A stretch of DNA of 64,000 bases from Enchytraeus crypticus (Eukaryota > Annelida > Clitellata > Enchytraeida > Enchytraeidae): assembly GCA_905160935.1 (NCBI GenBank), contig CAJHZI010000681.1, positions 91,943-155,942 of the forward strand. The letters run 5' to 3'. The notes beneath the pieces are model-generated. The model was not told the origin of the DNA. It searched no databases and saw only the letters and a program-made list of their open reading frames with translations. The position numbers were made by a program, and so were the translations under genes. How positions within the stretch are numbered: the first letter of the stretch is position 1; every line of letters starts with the position of its first letter. Of this stretch, positions 25,690 to 49,190 are shown piece by piece.

Positions 25690-25850
25690 GATTGAGACCG
25701 GGGGGGCTCAAGGATGATGATGGGGGACTCACCTGTGGGGTGCTGGATGACTTGGGGTTCGTGGGGGCTCAAGGGTTATGATGGGAGACACACCTGGGAG
25801 TGCTGGATGACTTGTGGTTCCCGGGGGGGGGGGTCCTGTTGAGACTGGGG
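25690..25850. repeat. G-rich ~61-bp tandem duplication
   Basis: GGGGGCTCAAGG, GATGGG, CACCTG and GTGCTGGATGACTTG occur twice in the same order, followed by a run of ten or more Gs at about 25820. Confidence 0.8.
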
Positions 25851-25861
25851 GTGATCGTTGT

Positions 25862-25945
25862 GGTATTGTACTTGTCTGACGTCCCTGACATCTTCCTTGT
25901 ATGAGGAAACGGACGTTAAACTTTTATTATTATTATTATTAATGT
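25862..25945 (+). repeat. SINE-C tail element with (ATT)n
   Basis: GACGTCCCTGACATCTTCCT, TGTATGAGGAAACGGACG, TTAAAC then (TTA)n. Confidence 0.8.
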
Positions 25946-26210
25946 CTGACTTTATATTTATAGTGTTCTGTCAAGTGGCAACTCCAAGGTACACATTCAT
26001 ACTCAGAGTCTGCTTTCTTGCGCCGCCAAGAGCTCTCCATAGATCAACGTGTGCAATGCTGTTGATGGTGCGCGTCCGCGTGTATATCTATTACAATGAG
26101 CTATCTCTATCTGTCTGAAGTAACGTTGACGTCATAACGTCATATTTAAAATTCCTTAATAGTTACGCTAATTACAGTTCTGTCATTTGACGATTTAGAA
26201 GTATATTAAT

Positions 26211-26211
<1 letters not shown>

Positions 26212-26252
<41 letters not shown>
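26212..26252. repeat. (TA)n tract
   Basis: Perfect TA dinucleotides. The flanking segments (CATATTTAAAATTCC, GCTAAT) look weakly alike, hinting at an older duplication around it. Confidence 0.85.
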
Positions 26253-26255
<3 letters not shown>

Positions 26256-26430
26256 TTTAAACGCAGCGTCATATTTGTAATTTATAAATATTAATGCTAA
26301 TCATAGCTCTGTCATTGTCCACTTTGAATTTTGACGAGTATAAATTTACTAGCATCGTCATAATTTGAACTTCTAATTAAAGCAATTTTTCATCTGTAAA
26401 ACATTTTTATGTATTGATTTCTTGAGAGTC

Positions 26431-26502
26431 GTATGGTAGATTTCTACAACGTCCGCCTTAGGATTGCGAGTTTCGGGTTCCTATCCAGGTTCCGTTAAAA
26501 GT
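26431..26502 (+). repeat. Possible tRNA-like fragment
   Basis: CAACGTCCGCCTTAGGATTG and GGGTTCCTATCCAGG resemble the anticodon arm and B-box of a tRNA-like SINE head. The A-box is poor. Confidence 0.4.
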
Positions 26503-28120
26503 GCCCATTTTCCGCAAAGTGTGCATTTTTGCGCACAGGTACATATAGTATATATACATACTTGAAATTATTAGAATTAAAAACATTCTTACTGAGATTC
26601 ATAGACGCACCCTTTCACCCCATCTAGTTTCAGCAGTGTTGTGGAGCTGATGTTTTGGGTGAGTTGTCCGAGGCTTGTAGTCATTAATTATTAGGCCGCT
26701 CATCATATATAGACCTCTATAGTCTTAGTCTACTGACCGGTTTATTCTGGTTTCATCCTGTTATTGTGATATGCTCTTGTTTTAGTCTATCGTTTGTGTG
26801 TTTGTAATATTTACCTGATCATTAATGGGACGAAGTTGTTGGGACAGAGATGTAGTACAACAACTAATTAAGGTACCCTAACTTTTAGGCATTTGTTCTG
26901 AGGTCACGTGTGTTGTACTTAAAAGCCGATATGGGAATGGACTGGGGCTGACTAACCAATTATTATACAATTGATTGTTAAATGACACAAAAAAGACAGA
27001 TTCAAAAAGATGCAAATATATTCACGTAAATAATTCTATATATGTAAATTGTATATTGAGTTCAGAAAACAAATACAGTGTGGAAGGAATTTGTAATATA
27101 CTAGTTTATAGGTTACCAGATATGGGATTAAATTCTCGTTGGCTATAATGTGCTGATTAATTTATGTAAAAATGCACTTGTTGACATTTCCTATGACATA
27201 ACTGATATTAGGGATGAAAATTAAGAGTTCTTTTCTTAAGGCTTAAATCGTAAGGCTTCAATGAAGCTCGTTTTTGATTTATTCAGGTATGTGAACAGTA
27301 ATATTATCACGTAGATTTATTTCTCGTTGACATCCGAACACGTACCAATGTACTATTGTTCATTGTTTGTGTGTTTATTCTATGAGTACGTGTACATTGC
27401 ACAGTGTACACGTGTACATTGTATGCACCTGTATATGATGGTTTACCGTATGTCTGTCTATTGTTTTCAGCTTTCATTGTTATTTGATAAGCAGGGCCGC
27501 TGGCATTGCACAGCGCTGTTCTAGGATCATGTGTCAAGGCTACGTAGATCTTATAGTAGACTAGAATACTGGTTTCTATCATACCTAGAGCTATGATTTA
27601 ATCTATCAAGTGATTTGATTGGCTATTTATTCTCTGTATGGAGTGTGAATTTTGTAAATCAGTATCTGATTGGTTATTTATATAATTTGTGTGGCCCATT
27701 GATGGATTTACTTTTCTCTGTGTATTTTTTGAAGAAGGAACGTTTTTTGTGGTACAACATCAGCATGACTTAGGAAGTTGAACAGGTTTTATATCATCCC
27801 ACGGATTCATGAACTATCAAAGATTAGGCTAGACTAAGCTGGATGATGCTGCAACAGATTTTCAGACTGCTGTTGCCTTGAAGTTATATAATAATAAACC
27901 TTATGGCAACTCTATATGGATTTCTACAGCTCGAGCATAATAATATACTTATAATATAGACATAGCGTTGTGCTCTAGTTATAATAATGTGGAATACTAA
28001 TGTGCTAATATGGGTAGACTTATAATAACAGTTTATTATATCATGTTAATCATATTAATAAAAAAGAACTTTTTGCTTTAATGTTATGGACGTGGGTGTA
28101 GTTTTATTTTACTATTAATA

Positions 28121-28122
<2 letters not shown>

Positions 28123-28188
<66 letters not shown>
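28123..28188. repeat. (TA)n tract
   Basis: Perfect TA run over 60 bp. Confidence 0.95.
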
Positions 28189-28190
<2 letters not shown>

Positions 28191-28344
28191 GTGGTTCATT
28201 GTACCAGATTGCAACCTATTAACTGGTGTTAGAAGGTTTAAATTAGAGGTTCGTGTGATAGACAGGTTCAAAGTATAGCTCCGTCAAACCGGTTCGTACA
28301 CTGTAAATCTAAGCTACAGGCCGAAAACTAGAGATCAAATAGAG

Positions 28345-28615
28345 CTAATTTTTGCTATGAGTGCCACAATTAGAGCTCATTCCGTTTGGTACGTTTTGCC
28401 TACCAAAGTTTTGCGGGAGTCAAACTTGACGCTGGTCCGCAACTTCCATATTTGAATTTGAAACATATTCCAACATTTAGAGCTCAATTAGAGCTAATTC
28501 TTGCTGTAAGTCCCACATTTAGAGCTCATTCCGTTTGGTACAAAGCGCTTTCCGTACCAAAGTTGGAGCCAGAATTAAGTTGTATCCGCAACATTTTCTT
28601 ATACATTTAAAAACT
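28345..28615. repeat. Diverged ~145-bp tandem duplication
   Basis: GAGCTAATT(T/C)TTGCT, AGAGCTCATTCCGTTTGGTA, TACCAAAGTT and ATCCGCAAC-like blocks recur in order about 140-150 bp apart. A third worn GCTCAATTACGGCAAATTTT lies at about 28632. It happens to be open in one frame, but the two copies use different frames, so I do not call a gene. Confidence 0.65.
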
Positions 28616-29292
28616 ATAGACAAAATTGAAGCTCAATTACGGCAAATTTTTGCTGAGCTCTTAACGCGTACCGTAGCTGCGATGTACATTTTTGGATTAT
28701 AAGATCGGTAGTATGATGTAATTTAAACGTAAAGAGCACTGTCTGAATCTAGTTACCTATTCCAGTACCGGGCCGGAATGACCAGGATTTTATCTTGCAG
28801 AAGTTGTGGGTGAGTCCGTTTTCAGGAAAAACTAAAAATGTTTTTTTCTGATGAGTTAAAGACTTGATAGAGTTTTGTTGCAATGTTTTCTTTACTGGTG
28901 TTCATTGTTAAAATAGCGATGTTATAATGCGCTTAGGCTGTTAAAAAAAAACTTCATATAATGTACATGATCTTTATTCGCCAAAACATATCGACCATAG
29001 TCACCATATGTAGTGAGTTAAGCATAATGATAGACTGCAAGTAATAAGTTATTATGATAGACTGTCGTAAGTTATGATGATAAACTGCAGTTAAGTGCGT
29101 CTTCGTGTTTCACTTCTTTTCATTGCTCGTCCATAAACTTATAATTAAGTTCCGTTGTGCAGATGAGCGGCATGCAGTGATACTTAAGCACTCATACAGC
29201 GCACAGTGGAATACCTGTGAGAGGTAGCGTTAGACTTATGTGGAATTTTTGTAGGTTAGAGGTTGACTAATGACAAGCTTACATATTTCACT

Positions 29293-29301
29293 TAAAGGTC
29301 A
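29293..29301 (+). promoter_or_regulatory. TNAAGGTCA extended half-site (ERRE-like)
   Basis: TAAAGGTCA matches the monomeric ERR/SF-1 site. It is 3.8 kb upstream of the ERR start codon; a match this short is expected a few times by chance. Confidence 0.25.
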
Positions 29302-29584
29302 ACCAATCTGTATTGATGTCGTACATTTGTCGACACTGTGTACGTCACAGAGTCGAATGAATGATAAACGTTTGGTTGGGCTCTCTGCTTGACTTCGTAG
29401 TTGTATAGAAAGGCGGTTTAGAGCCGATTTTTCCTGTTATGATTTCGTATCGATGGCCTACATAATTCTCGCAGCATTTTCCCTTAACTGTAGACTCTGC
29501 AATGCTATATAGGTGCATAGAAGAGGTGGCGCGGTAGATGAAGTGTTTCTATGCTGAAGTGTGGATGCTGAGTCATTGAGGTAT

Positions 29585-29700
29585 GGAGAGCGTAGACTTG
29601 TTTTGTTATAGCATGTTCAACTCTACTGAGAGTAGACTTGTTCAGATGTAGCATGCTCAAGTCTAGTTAGAGTAGACTTGTTGAGTTATGCTCAACTGTC
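29585..29700. repeat. ~45-bp tandem repeat, 3 copies
   Basis: GAGTAGACTTGTT followed by AGCATG(T/C)TCAA and CTC/GTCTA recurs three times. Confidence 0.7.
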
Positions 29701-30037
29701 GCTCAATGGCAGCCATGTCTGGATGACTCGAGATCTTGTTCAAGATCTTTAAAGTGCTGCTTGAATGACTGCCTCTTGTTGCGTGTTGGTGACGTCTTGT
29801 GCAGCTTGAGTTGAGTGGAAAGCTGGTATTAATTCTATGCTACTAGTTTGAACTTCCTGGTAAATTCCTTCTTTTAATGTCTGTTGTTTTTAGAATTTTA
29901 ATAAAGGTAAGACTAATGTATATCGAGATATAAATGGTTTATTTAGATTAAATTTTCCGGTACTTGTGTTATAATAACAGTTTTTGAGGTTTATTAACTA
30001 AATTCTGAGATTAGTTTGTGTAGTTAGCAGGATAATG

Positions 30038-30262
30038 TTCTCAGGGAATGACGCCCATGCGCAGTAAATGTTAGTCGAAGCTGAGGAAGGCATAGGGGGC
30101 CCACCTAATAAGCAGAATCCCCCAAGAGTAATTGTATATCAAAAGGAATGTTAGATGATTTAAAGATCCACTCTTATGTGGACATGAAGAGAAAAATGGA
30201 AGATAGAAATAAGTGGAGGCGAAATACACCATAGACCTGCCGGTAGGCAGTGCACTAAGAGA
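30038..30262 (-). repeat. Dispersed element, family D, copy 2
   Basis: Inverted relative to 3489-3722. CTCAGGGAATGACGCCC, GTCGAAGCTGAGG, AGGGGGCCCACCT, ATAAGCAGAATCCCCC and GCAGTGCACTAAGAGAGAG follow in order. It ends in (GA)n. Confidence 0.7.
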
Positions 30263-30710
30263 GAGAGAGAGAGAGTTTTATACATATAGTGGATTAATGA
30301 CTTTTTATGACCGCATTTATTAATTTGCTGCATCTAGATTGATTGATTGAATTGTCTCTTTGTACGCTGTGTTTTGTAGTGTTTCGTATTGCACAATGTG
30401 CCAATGCTCTAGAGAGATCTACACAGCTGATCTTGAACTTCGCTCTCTATCTATCTCTGTGTTATTAATTATTCGTTTTAAAAGCTCATCTACACATGTG
30501 TACAACGCTTGTAATCGAATGCTAATCGCCACTTCAAGCCTCCTTGAATGCGTGAAAAGTTAGTGGAAACTTAGCTCGTCATCTGCTGTAGCGATAAACC
30601 TGATCAATGGTAATCTCTCTGTACCCTGGGCCCCGCAACAGACCAGCTGTGGACTTGTGTAGACCCAGAGATATAGTAGACTCTGAGCCATGATATTGGG
30701 CAGACCATTC

Positions 30711-30890
30711 TAAAAGCTATAAAAAGGTAATGTTAACGTCAGATTCCTCACTCGAAAGCGATGTCAGTTACGGGCGAGCCCAGGATTTGAATCGCCTTCA
30801 AGTGAGGAAACTGACGTTAACATTAGTCATATATGCGCACATACTGATCCGTGGTCGAATATCTTACCGAGATCGCCACTGGCTCCAGCC
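30711..30890 (-). repeat. SINE-A copy interrupted by an inverted SINE-A fragment
   Basis: Reverse full-length copy (AAAAGCTATAAAAAGG to CACTGGCTCCAGCC). It is broken between TTTGAA and GCGCACATACTG by a forward-oriented tail fragment at about 30792-30833 (CTTCAAGTGAGGAAACTGAC, GTTAACATTAG). The two arms form an inverted repeat. Confidence 0.85.
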
Positions 30891-31276
30891 GATCTATGGC
30901 GAGTGCCATATTTGGCTCATTATATTCATTCAATTATACGTGTACTATTTCTAAACATTTAATGTCTCTAAATTTATGTTTTCAACTTTTATATGAATTA
31001 GCTATGCTGTTTGCATTTCCGATTGTGCCCTATTGTTAACTAATTAACAGGGATGCGATTTAACTTTGAATTCAAAGACATCATTTATCGCTGTTGCTTA
31101 CTTTCTATTAAAAATCATAAACGGTCCAGAAATACTTTATTTTTTATGATGCAATAAAAGATATAATCGGCAGTGCAAATATTCCGCATGTGGCAATGTA
31201 TAATGTGTAGCTAATAAATATTATGAGCGACTCTTTCTCAAGGTGACATTAGGTTATTAGCACAATGGTGATGGTT

Positions 31277-31285
31277 TGACCTTGA
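31277..31285 (-). promoter_or_regulatory. Perfect ERR response-element motif, 1.8 kb upstream of ERR
   Basis: TGACCTTGA is the complement of TCAAGGTCA, the optimal ERR monomer site. A one-mismatch neighbour, TCAAGGTGA, lies at 31238-31246, about 30 bp upstream. ERR autoregulation is known for vertebrate ESRRA, so the site is plausible, but chance occurrence is not excluded. Confidence 0.35.
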
Positions 31286-31325
31286 GCCAAGATCATTTAT
31301 ATTTAACTTTTCTTTAAAATAATTA

Positions 31326-31385
31326 CAATCATAAACGTTTAGCGTCCATGTTCTCTGCTAACGATGATGTCAGTGACCTCTAGTG
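31326..31385 (-). repeat. SINE-C tail fragment
   Basis: Worn reverse copy: AAACGTTTAGCGTCCATG, TCTCTGCTAACGATGATGTC. It lies near (ATT)n at 31560-31612. Confidence 0.5.
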
Positions 31386-31559
31386 ATAGGTGAGACATGA
31401 TAATAATAAATAATACAAATAATAATGATAACATCCGATAATTTCTATATCATTGTCATGGCCGGTCTTCGAGACTACTTTACAAATTCCTGACAGGTTA
31501 TTGTTAATACTTTCCGTGGTTAATGGGCGTTAAAAGTTATTATTATTGTTGTTGTTAAT

Positions 31560-31578
31560 TTTGTATATCGAATTATTG

Positions 31579-31612
<34 letters not shown>
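31560..31612. repeat. (ATT)n microsatellite
   Basis: GTTATTATTATT run; possibly the tail of a lost SINE (GGGCGTTAAAAGTTATTATT at 31525-31545). Confidence 0.85.
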
Positions 31613-32839
31613 GAAATAGATTCGCTTCGTTGCTATCTTCACAGTATAAGATGTTGAATCTGGTTGGTTTCGAGAAACTTGAAAATAGTCCACCGAAAAC
31701 TGTATGTGTACGGTGATTGTCGCAAATACTGAATACAGTCTGTATGCATTTACGTCAGATCTGAAGTGAGATGAATGCTTTGTCTTGGCACTGAGATAAA
31801 CTCATTGTTCGATGGAGTCCTCATTGGTGAGCGCGGTAGAGGACTAAGGGTAGGAACCTTGGACCTGCCATTTGACAGATAGTATTAATGATAGGCATCT
31901 CTAGCAGGAGACAGAAATGAACCAAAAGCAACTATGTAGTCTGTGACAGTTTGAGCGTATTTAAACTTTCAACGAGATTTCTAACTATTATCTCTATAAT
32001 TAGATTGGTGTGCCAAATATGTACGAGCCTATGACTGTTTTTATTTCTGACATTAAGCCGTTGTGTCAGTTCGTCATCTTGTCATTTATGTGCAGCTTAT
32101 ATCGTCTGTTTGTAGAGTTTTGATGAATTAAAAAGTCGTTACCTTTAGTTTCACGAGCTATTATTATACGCACCCGATATAGAAGTATATTGCTCATGAA
32201 TTGTACTTGCTATTTCTGTATTATTAGATCGATTTGAAAAGTAAAAGGAGACTGTCTAAAACGTCATGGGAAGGGATTCATCTTTTAACCTACTCACCAT
32301 TTAATAGAGTATGACAAATGTATTTTGAAACTGGGATTTAAATTTTTTGTTTTGGAGTTGAATGGTGTATTGATCAGAGTTATATGAGCGCATTTAAAGG
32401 AACTTTATTTAGAACTTCAGTGAAAGTTGTTGCGTACAGAAACACAGTATTTTTATGCAGATTAGGTTTATGTTGCTGGTAGCTCGGTGTGTAATACATG
32501 TAAAACTTTCCGATGTCGAAGTATTGCGGTGTTTCACTGGATGTGGTTCTAATTACTGATACCTAGATATCAGTAATCATGTGTAAATAATTAAAATGAT
32601 GATGTTTCAGTACCGCAGTATTACAGCTAATTAAATTTATGTAAGTGTAATAGGAGCAATTATGCATCACTAATTACTAATTTCAATAAAATATTGTGTA
32701 TGTAATCATAATAATTGATATTTAGATACTGCAATAAGTATTCAGATGTTAAAATAATATCAGATGTTATGCTATTATGTTATGATTTATGTTGTAGAGT
32801 TTGATGCAAAAGTGCCAACAATCAGAGGGACTAACGCAG

Positions 32840-43857
<11,018 letters not shown>

Positions 43858-45400
43858 TGAGCGTTCTGTTGTTGTTGTCGCTGTTATATTGTAACCGTTT
43901 TGTTCTGTCGGTACGATCACCCTTTAGCAATGCAATTAGACGCCTAGTACCTTTCTGTTGATGCTGTGTCTATCGAAACAATTATTTATAATTATAGTCG
44001 AGCGCCTTGGATAGAGAAATTGCTGTAAAAGTTTCTAAGAGTTCCTCACCTCACACAGAAGAGTGAAGAAGTTCCTCACTCCATAGAGAGGAGTGGAAAA
44101 GGTCTATGTGTATCCGGCCGTGCGTAAACCTGAATTCAAGAGAGGATGTTGGTAATGAATCATTTACAGTCGTTGCAGTGTAGCAGCTAATGAACAGCGA
44201 GCTAAAATTAATCAACGGCTTCTTTCTCCTGAGACGTCATCAGTGATGGACTGAACCTGCACAGTATGCTAAGCTCCAAGACTTTCATGCAAAGACTTAC
44301 ATGGAATGGTGAAAGCTATACCAGTAAAGTGGTCTCAAAGACCGGTCACCGCTATAGAAATTGTCGAGGTTATTGCTTTCTCTCAACAAGGTGACGCTCC
44401 GAGAGATTTTAACACCGGTAAAACGTGTTGAAATTGTAGCACCAGGGCATTCGTACAACGCATTCTCCTATTGAATGATGAGATTCGTTTTAATCTTGCA
44501 ATGTTCCATTACTTAGTCTATTAAATGGCATTGATCTCTCAAAGGGTCTTAATGTGCGTTAAGCAATTCAATGTACCGTGTGTCATCCGTAGCAATAACT
44601 AATTTCTGTAATTTTTAACTGCTTATAATTTTTAACTATAATTTTTAAATTTTTGACATGTGATATAAGTATTGTCAGCAGTATCGTAGTATTCTCGCTC
44701 ACCTTGAGGCGTATACGAGGTAGTAGGAGCTTAGATCAGTGTTTAGTGCTTCAGGGACGTCCCTAACATCATCTGCGGATGAGGAAGCTGACATTAAATT
44801 GTTATATCGTGATGCGATGTCAGTGTTTAGTGCTTAAGGGACGTCCCTAACGTCATCTGTGGACGAGGAAGCGGCCATTGAATTGTTGATGCGCCGTGAC
44901 TATAGTGATTGCAAATTAGCTACTCTGATAAATAATTAAGCAATAATTTAAGTATTACTGTATCACTCATTGGCATTTCTAATATATGGAAGCCAATTAA
45001 CTCAACAACTACCAGCACCATTACATACATTTAAAAAATATATTAATGGTACCGGTAGTTATACCGCGACATTATACTGTACAATATTAATGTAGTACCA
45101 TACTACTGTATTATACAATCATATATTAATGTACGTATAGTTTTGTTAGTACACTTGAATCGTTTCATTGAGCACGCAAGTTTTTGACGCCGTCATTTGC
45201 TCGTTTTATTTGTGTTTATTGTTTTAAAATTCATGAAATGCTTTGAAACGTTGCTATGTTAACCATAGACTGAATTTTTGTTATCCCGCCCTTTGATGAT
45301 CAAGAGTGGGCGTATCTGTGTAATAGACTTGGAGTTGTTCAATACTTTATATTCTTTATCTTAATAAACTGGTTCTCCCCGATCTATTAATAAATTGATC
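43858..45400 (+). other. Probable ERR 3' untranslated region and downstream DNA
   Basis: The first canonical AATAAA is at about 45363, with another near 45387; an ATTAAA lies in a SINE-C copy at 44793. Which, if any, is used cannot be seen. No other gene recognised. Confidence 0.35.
44741..44886 (+). repeat. SINE-C element, tandemly duplicated
   Basis: CAGTGTTTAGTGCTT, GGGACGTCCCTAAC, TCATCTG, GGA(T/C)GAGGAAGC and CATT(A/G)AATTGTT occur twice in direct order about 73 bp apart. Confidence 0.8.
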
Positions 45401-45934
45401 GATAGAATATTAAAACATGCATGGCTTTAATTGAATATAGGTAGCTGATCGATTTATATACTGAATTTATAATTGTTCGATTGATTTACCCTTTAATAGG
45501 TCTGACCCTATGCGGTTAATATTGTTCAATGGAATTTTAGTATTTTCTGGTAAATTGTTGTAATGAAATTGTCGACGTAATAGATTTGTCAGTAGTTGTG
45601 AAATATCTAGGCACAGGAGTTGCCAAGCAAGAGAGATTCAGTGCTATTCAGCATCCTCTGCTACCATAAAATTAGTTTAAAATTAGTTACGCAACGGAAT
45701 CATTAGTAACTAATTTTTCGTATCTGTTATATCACGCAGATAATTTGTTGTGTGACGTATACATATCTATCTTCGCTCTTGTTCTAGTAAGCTTGAGACT
45801 TACCTGTCTCCACCGTTAACGTTTTCGCTCTACTCTGACCATTTTTGATCACCGGACCGGCTTTCGTTTAGGACTTCTAATTTTTCTCAGCACATTGTTT
45901 GCAAATTGATTTGAGTAAATTGATATGTAGTCTG

Positions 45935-46030
45935 TGGGGACGTCCCTGACATCATCCTTGGATCAGGAAAAGGACGTAAACCTTTACTATTATTAAACTT
46001 AATAGTAAACCTTTACTATTATTATTATGC
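45935..46030 (+). repeat. SINE-C element with duplicated tail
   Basis: GGGGACGTCCCTGACATCAT, CCTTGGATCAGGAAAAGG, ACGTAAACC, then TTTACTATTATTA present twice. Confidence 0.75.
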
Positions 46031-46364
46031 CAGTATTATATTATTATTAGAATCTGCTTCCAATAATCTGAAACAGTTATTATATGTTAGAACGTAATAA
46101 CAAGGCCCTATCGTTCAGCATAGCCTCATAGTTATTTGCCATGGACGTGCCATTAGGCGAGAGAGAATTAGAGAGACCGAAACCACTAAGAGAAATACGT
46201 TCACACAATACACTAACGTTACGGTAGATTATTCGGTGTGTTTAGTTGATTTTCCTATACTAAAGACTCGTTTATATAATATTAGATTTCTAGGCAGCTG
46301 CTCTAATGTGCTACAGTTTAAACTCTGTGTGTTAGATTCCTTTTTTGTCGATTAACGTAGACTT

Positions 46365-46460
46365 TACAACGAGCAACACGTTGTTCTGTTCACAACGAGT
46401 AACACGTTATTTTGTTTACAACGAGCAACACGGTTGTTCCGTTCACCAAACCGCGTTGTA
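46365..46460. repeat. ~27-bp repeat (ACAACGAGCAACACG), 3 copies
   Basis: ACAACGAG(C/T)AACACG followed by TTGTTCTGTTCAC recurs three times. Confidence 0.75.
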
Positions 46461-46553
46461 TATACTGTCACCTGAATGTAGATTTGCATTGAACGATTTT
46501 AATAAATTCGCATAATTATTTCTCTTAACGTTTCTAACGTTAGTTAGAAGTTA

Positions 46554-46555
<2 letters not shown>

Positions 46556-46593
<38 letters not shown>

Positions 46594-46745
46594 ATACGCT
46601 ACGACTATCTATAGTTACCAATACACTACGACTATCTATAGCTATCAATACACTACCAAAACGCTACGACTATCTATAGCTATCAATACGCTACGACTAT
46701 CTATAGCTATCAATACGCTACGACTATCTATAGCTATCAATGGTA
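46556..46745. repeat. (TA)n then 27-bp minisatellite (CTACGACTATCTATAGCTAT)
   Basis: (TA)n to 46591, followed by about five units of CAATACGCTACGACTATC, TATAGCTAT. Confidence 0.9.
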
Positions 46746-46779
46746 CTTCAATTGTAGCTACTAAAACAACGAGCATAGC

Positions 46780-49110
46780 TATTGGTACTATCTTTAGCTA
46801 TCAATTACAACTATTACTAAAACTATAACTATACTATAACTATAACTTAAACTATAAATAAGTATAAATAAAACTACAGTTAAGAGTAGAGCTATGTAAA
46901 ATAATTAAACCACAGCTAAATTTATAAAGTCAACCACTACTATAACTATAAATTTAAGGACTATAATTACAACTATATCTAAAACTATAGTTGTAACTAA
47001 AACTACAATTATAAATAAAACTAAAACTTTGTAGTTTTAGCTTATATCCAAAACTATGACTGAAACTGTAGCTGTATCTTAATCTACAGTTATTACTACT
47101 GTAGAACTGTAACTAAAATAAATCAATCATTAGCACCAACAAATTAAACTAAAACTAAATTTAGAACTAAACTAGATGTATAACCACCATTAGTATAAAT
47201 TTTCTTTATCAACAAATACAGTTAGAAATACAATTCTAGTTACTATGTAAAATATAAATATAACTAGAATTATGAATAAAATGATAATTTAAACTAAGAC
47301 TACACCTAAAACTATAACTGACTGGAATTATAACTACAAGTACTGTAGCTATAACTAAAACTATAAGTCAACTATAATTAATAAAACTAAAACTACAATT
47401 AGGAGTAGAGCTACGAAAATAAATTATACCATAGCTAAACTTATAATGTCAACCACTATTATAACCATAGATATAACTGAAACTTAAACTGATAATTATA
47501 GATTTATTTTAGTTAGAGTTTTACAGTAGTACTAACTGTAGATTTAGATAGAGCTAAAGTTTCAGTAAATATAAATTAAACTCTAAATAAGACTGAAGCT
47601 AGAAGTAAACTAAAATCATAACTATAACTAAATTGACAGCTTTAAATACAAAGAAACTAATAATACTACAGCTATAACTAAGCTACATTTATAATAACTA
47701 TAACTATAATTTAAACTATAACTAAAATTACAACTATAACTTGAACTTTACTTAGATTATGAACATGACTACAACTATAATAAAAACTAAAACTATCATA
47801 AAAACTACAAATATAACTATAACAAATAATACAAGATTGACAACTAACTACATTTTCATCTACAACTACAGCTAAAACTAAAAGTATAAATGAACCAAAG
47901 TAATAACTTCAACTAGAACTAAAGCTAAAATCACAACTATGACTAAAATGACAGTTTAACCTACAACTGCAACCAATAATAATAGTAATTAGTAAGCCAT
48001 ATTTATAATAGCTATGACTAAAATTTAAACTGCAACTAAAACCACAACAATAACTTAAATTTTAGCTAGCTATAACTGAGACTACAAACATGACTAGAAC
48101 TATAACTCGACCCAAATTAAGATTTAAATTACAACAGAAACTATAACTAAACTATAATTATAATTACTGTACATACAAGTGTAGTTAAAACTACATCTAT
48201 AACTAATACCACATATATAGCTAAAAGCAAAAACTATAACTAAAAACTATAGCTGTACCATAACCTCAATATCGACCAAAACTATTGCTAAATGTAGAAA
48301 TATAATTAAACTTACAATTTCAATTACAACAATTTCAATTACAGCTAGAGCAATATCTAAACTACAACTATATCTAAACTACAACTATATTTAAAACTGC
48401 ACTTATACTTAAACTTACAAATATAACTAGAACCATAGCTAAAATTAAAATTAACATTGAAACGATAACTAAAACTACAAAAATAACTAGAACTCTAACT
48501 AAAATTGAAATTGTGACTAAACCTATAGTTTGCATGCAATTACAACTATAGATATATCTGCAACTGTAACTATAACTATAACTATATCTAAAACTAAAAA
48601 AATATTTAAGACGACAACTACAGCTAAAGTTAAAAATAACCTAAAATTGCAAAATATAACAATAATTTGAAATGACTTAAATAGAATACAACTGAAACTA
48701 AAACTGTAAATATAATTGAACTATAGTTATTGAAACACAACTAAAATACAAATATAACAAGTACTGCAACTAAAATTCAAAGTATCATTAAAATTAATAT
48801 ATAACTTACTACTATAACCAAAACTACAACAATAAATAAACCATAATTAAAACTATGACTACAATTTTAACTAACAATAAAACTATAAAGAAAGCTAGAA
48901 CAATAACGAAACCTGGAATCATAACTAAAACTATAATTTAAACGAACACTTTAATTAATACTACAATTATAGCTAGAAATTAATTTTTTATTAAAACTAC
49001 AACTTGAACTAAAACGACAACCAAAATTATAAGCAAAACTACAATTATAACTCTTAACTAAAACTAGGCCTACAACTGAAACTACAAGTTAGAACTATTA
49101 TGAATTTTAA
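46780..49110. repeat. 2.3-kb degenerate ACTATA/ACTAAA satellite
   Basis: Almost the whole stretch is built of six-base words AACTAT, AACTAC, AACTAA and AATTAT. These often sit in 12- or 18-base super-units (ACTATAACTAAAACTACAA), with A and T far above G on this strand. Divergence is high and uniform. No stop-free frame of note. Confidence 0.85.
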
Positions 49111-49141
49111 ACTTACTCTTCCATTTGCTCTCTCTTATCTC

Positions 49142-49190
49142 TTCTGGCCTAGTCTTCTTCTGGCCTAGTCTTCTTCTGGCCTAGTCTTCC
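49142..49190. repeat. 17-bp repeat (TCTTCTGGCCTAG), 3 copies
   Basis: CTTCTGGCCTAGTCTT units. Confidence 0.85.

Noticed and set aside
27388-27413. Hairpin ACGTGTACA...TGTACACGT, 9-bp stem and 8-nt loop
   Set aside because: Perfect but isolated; one such short palindrome is expected in AT-rich DNA with GTAC words.
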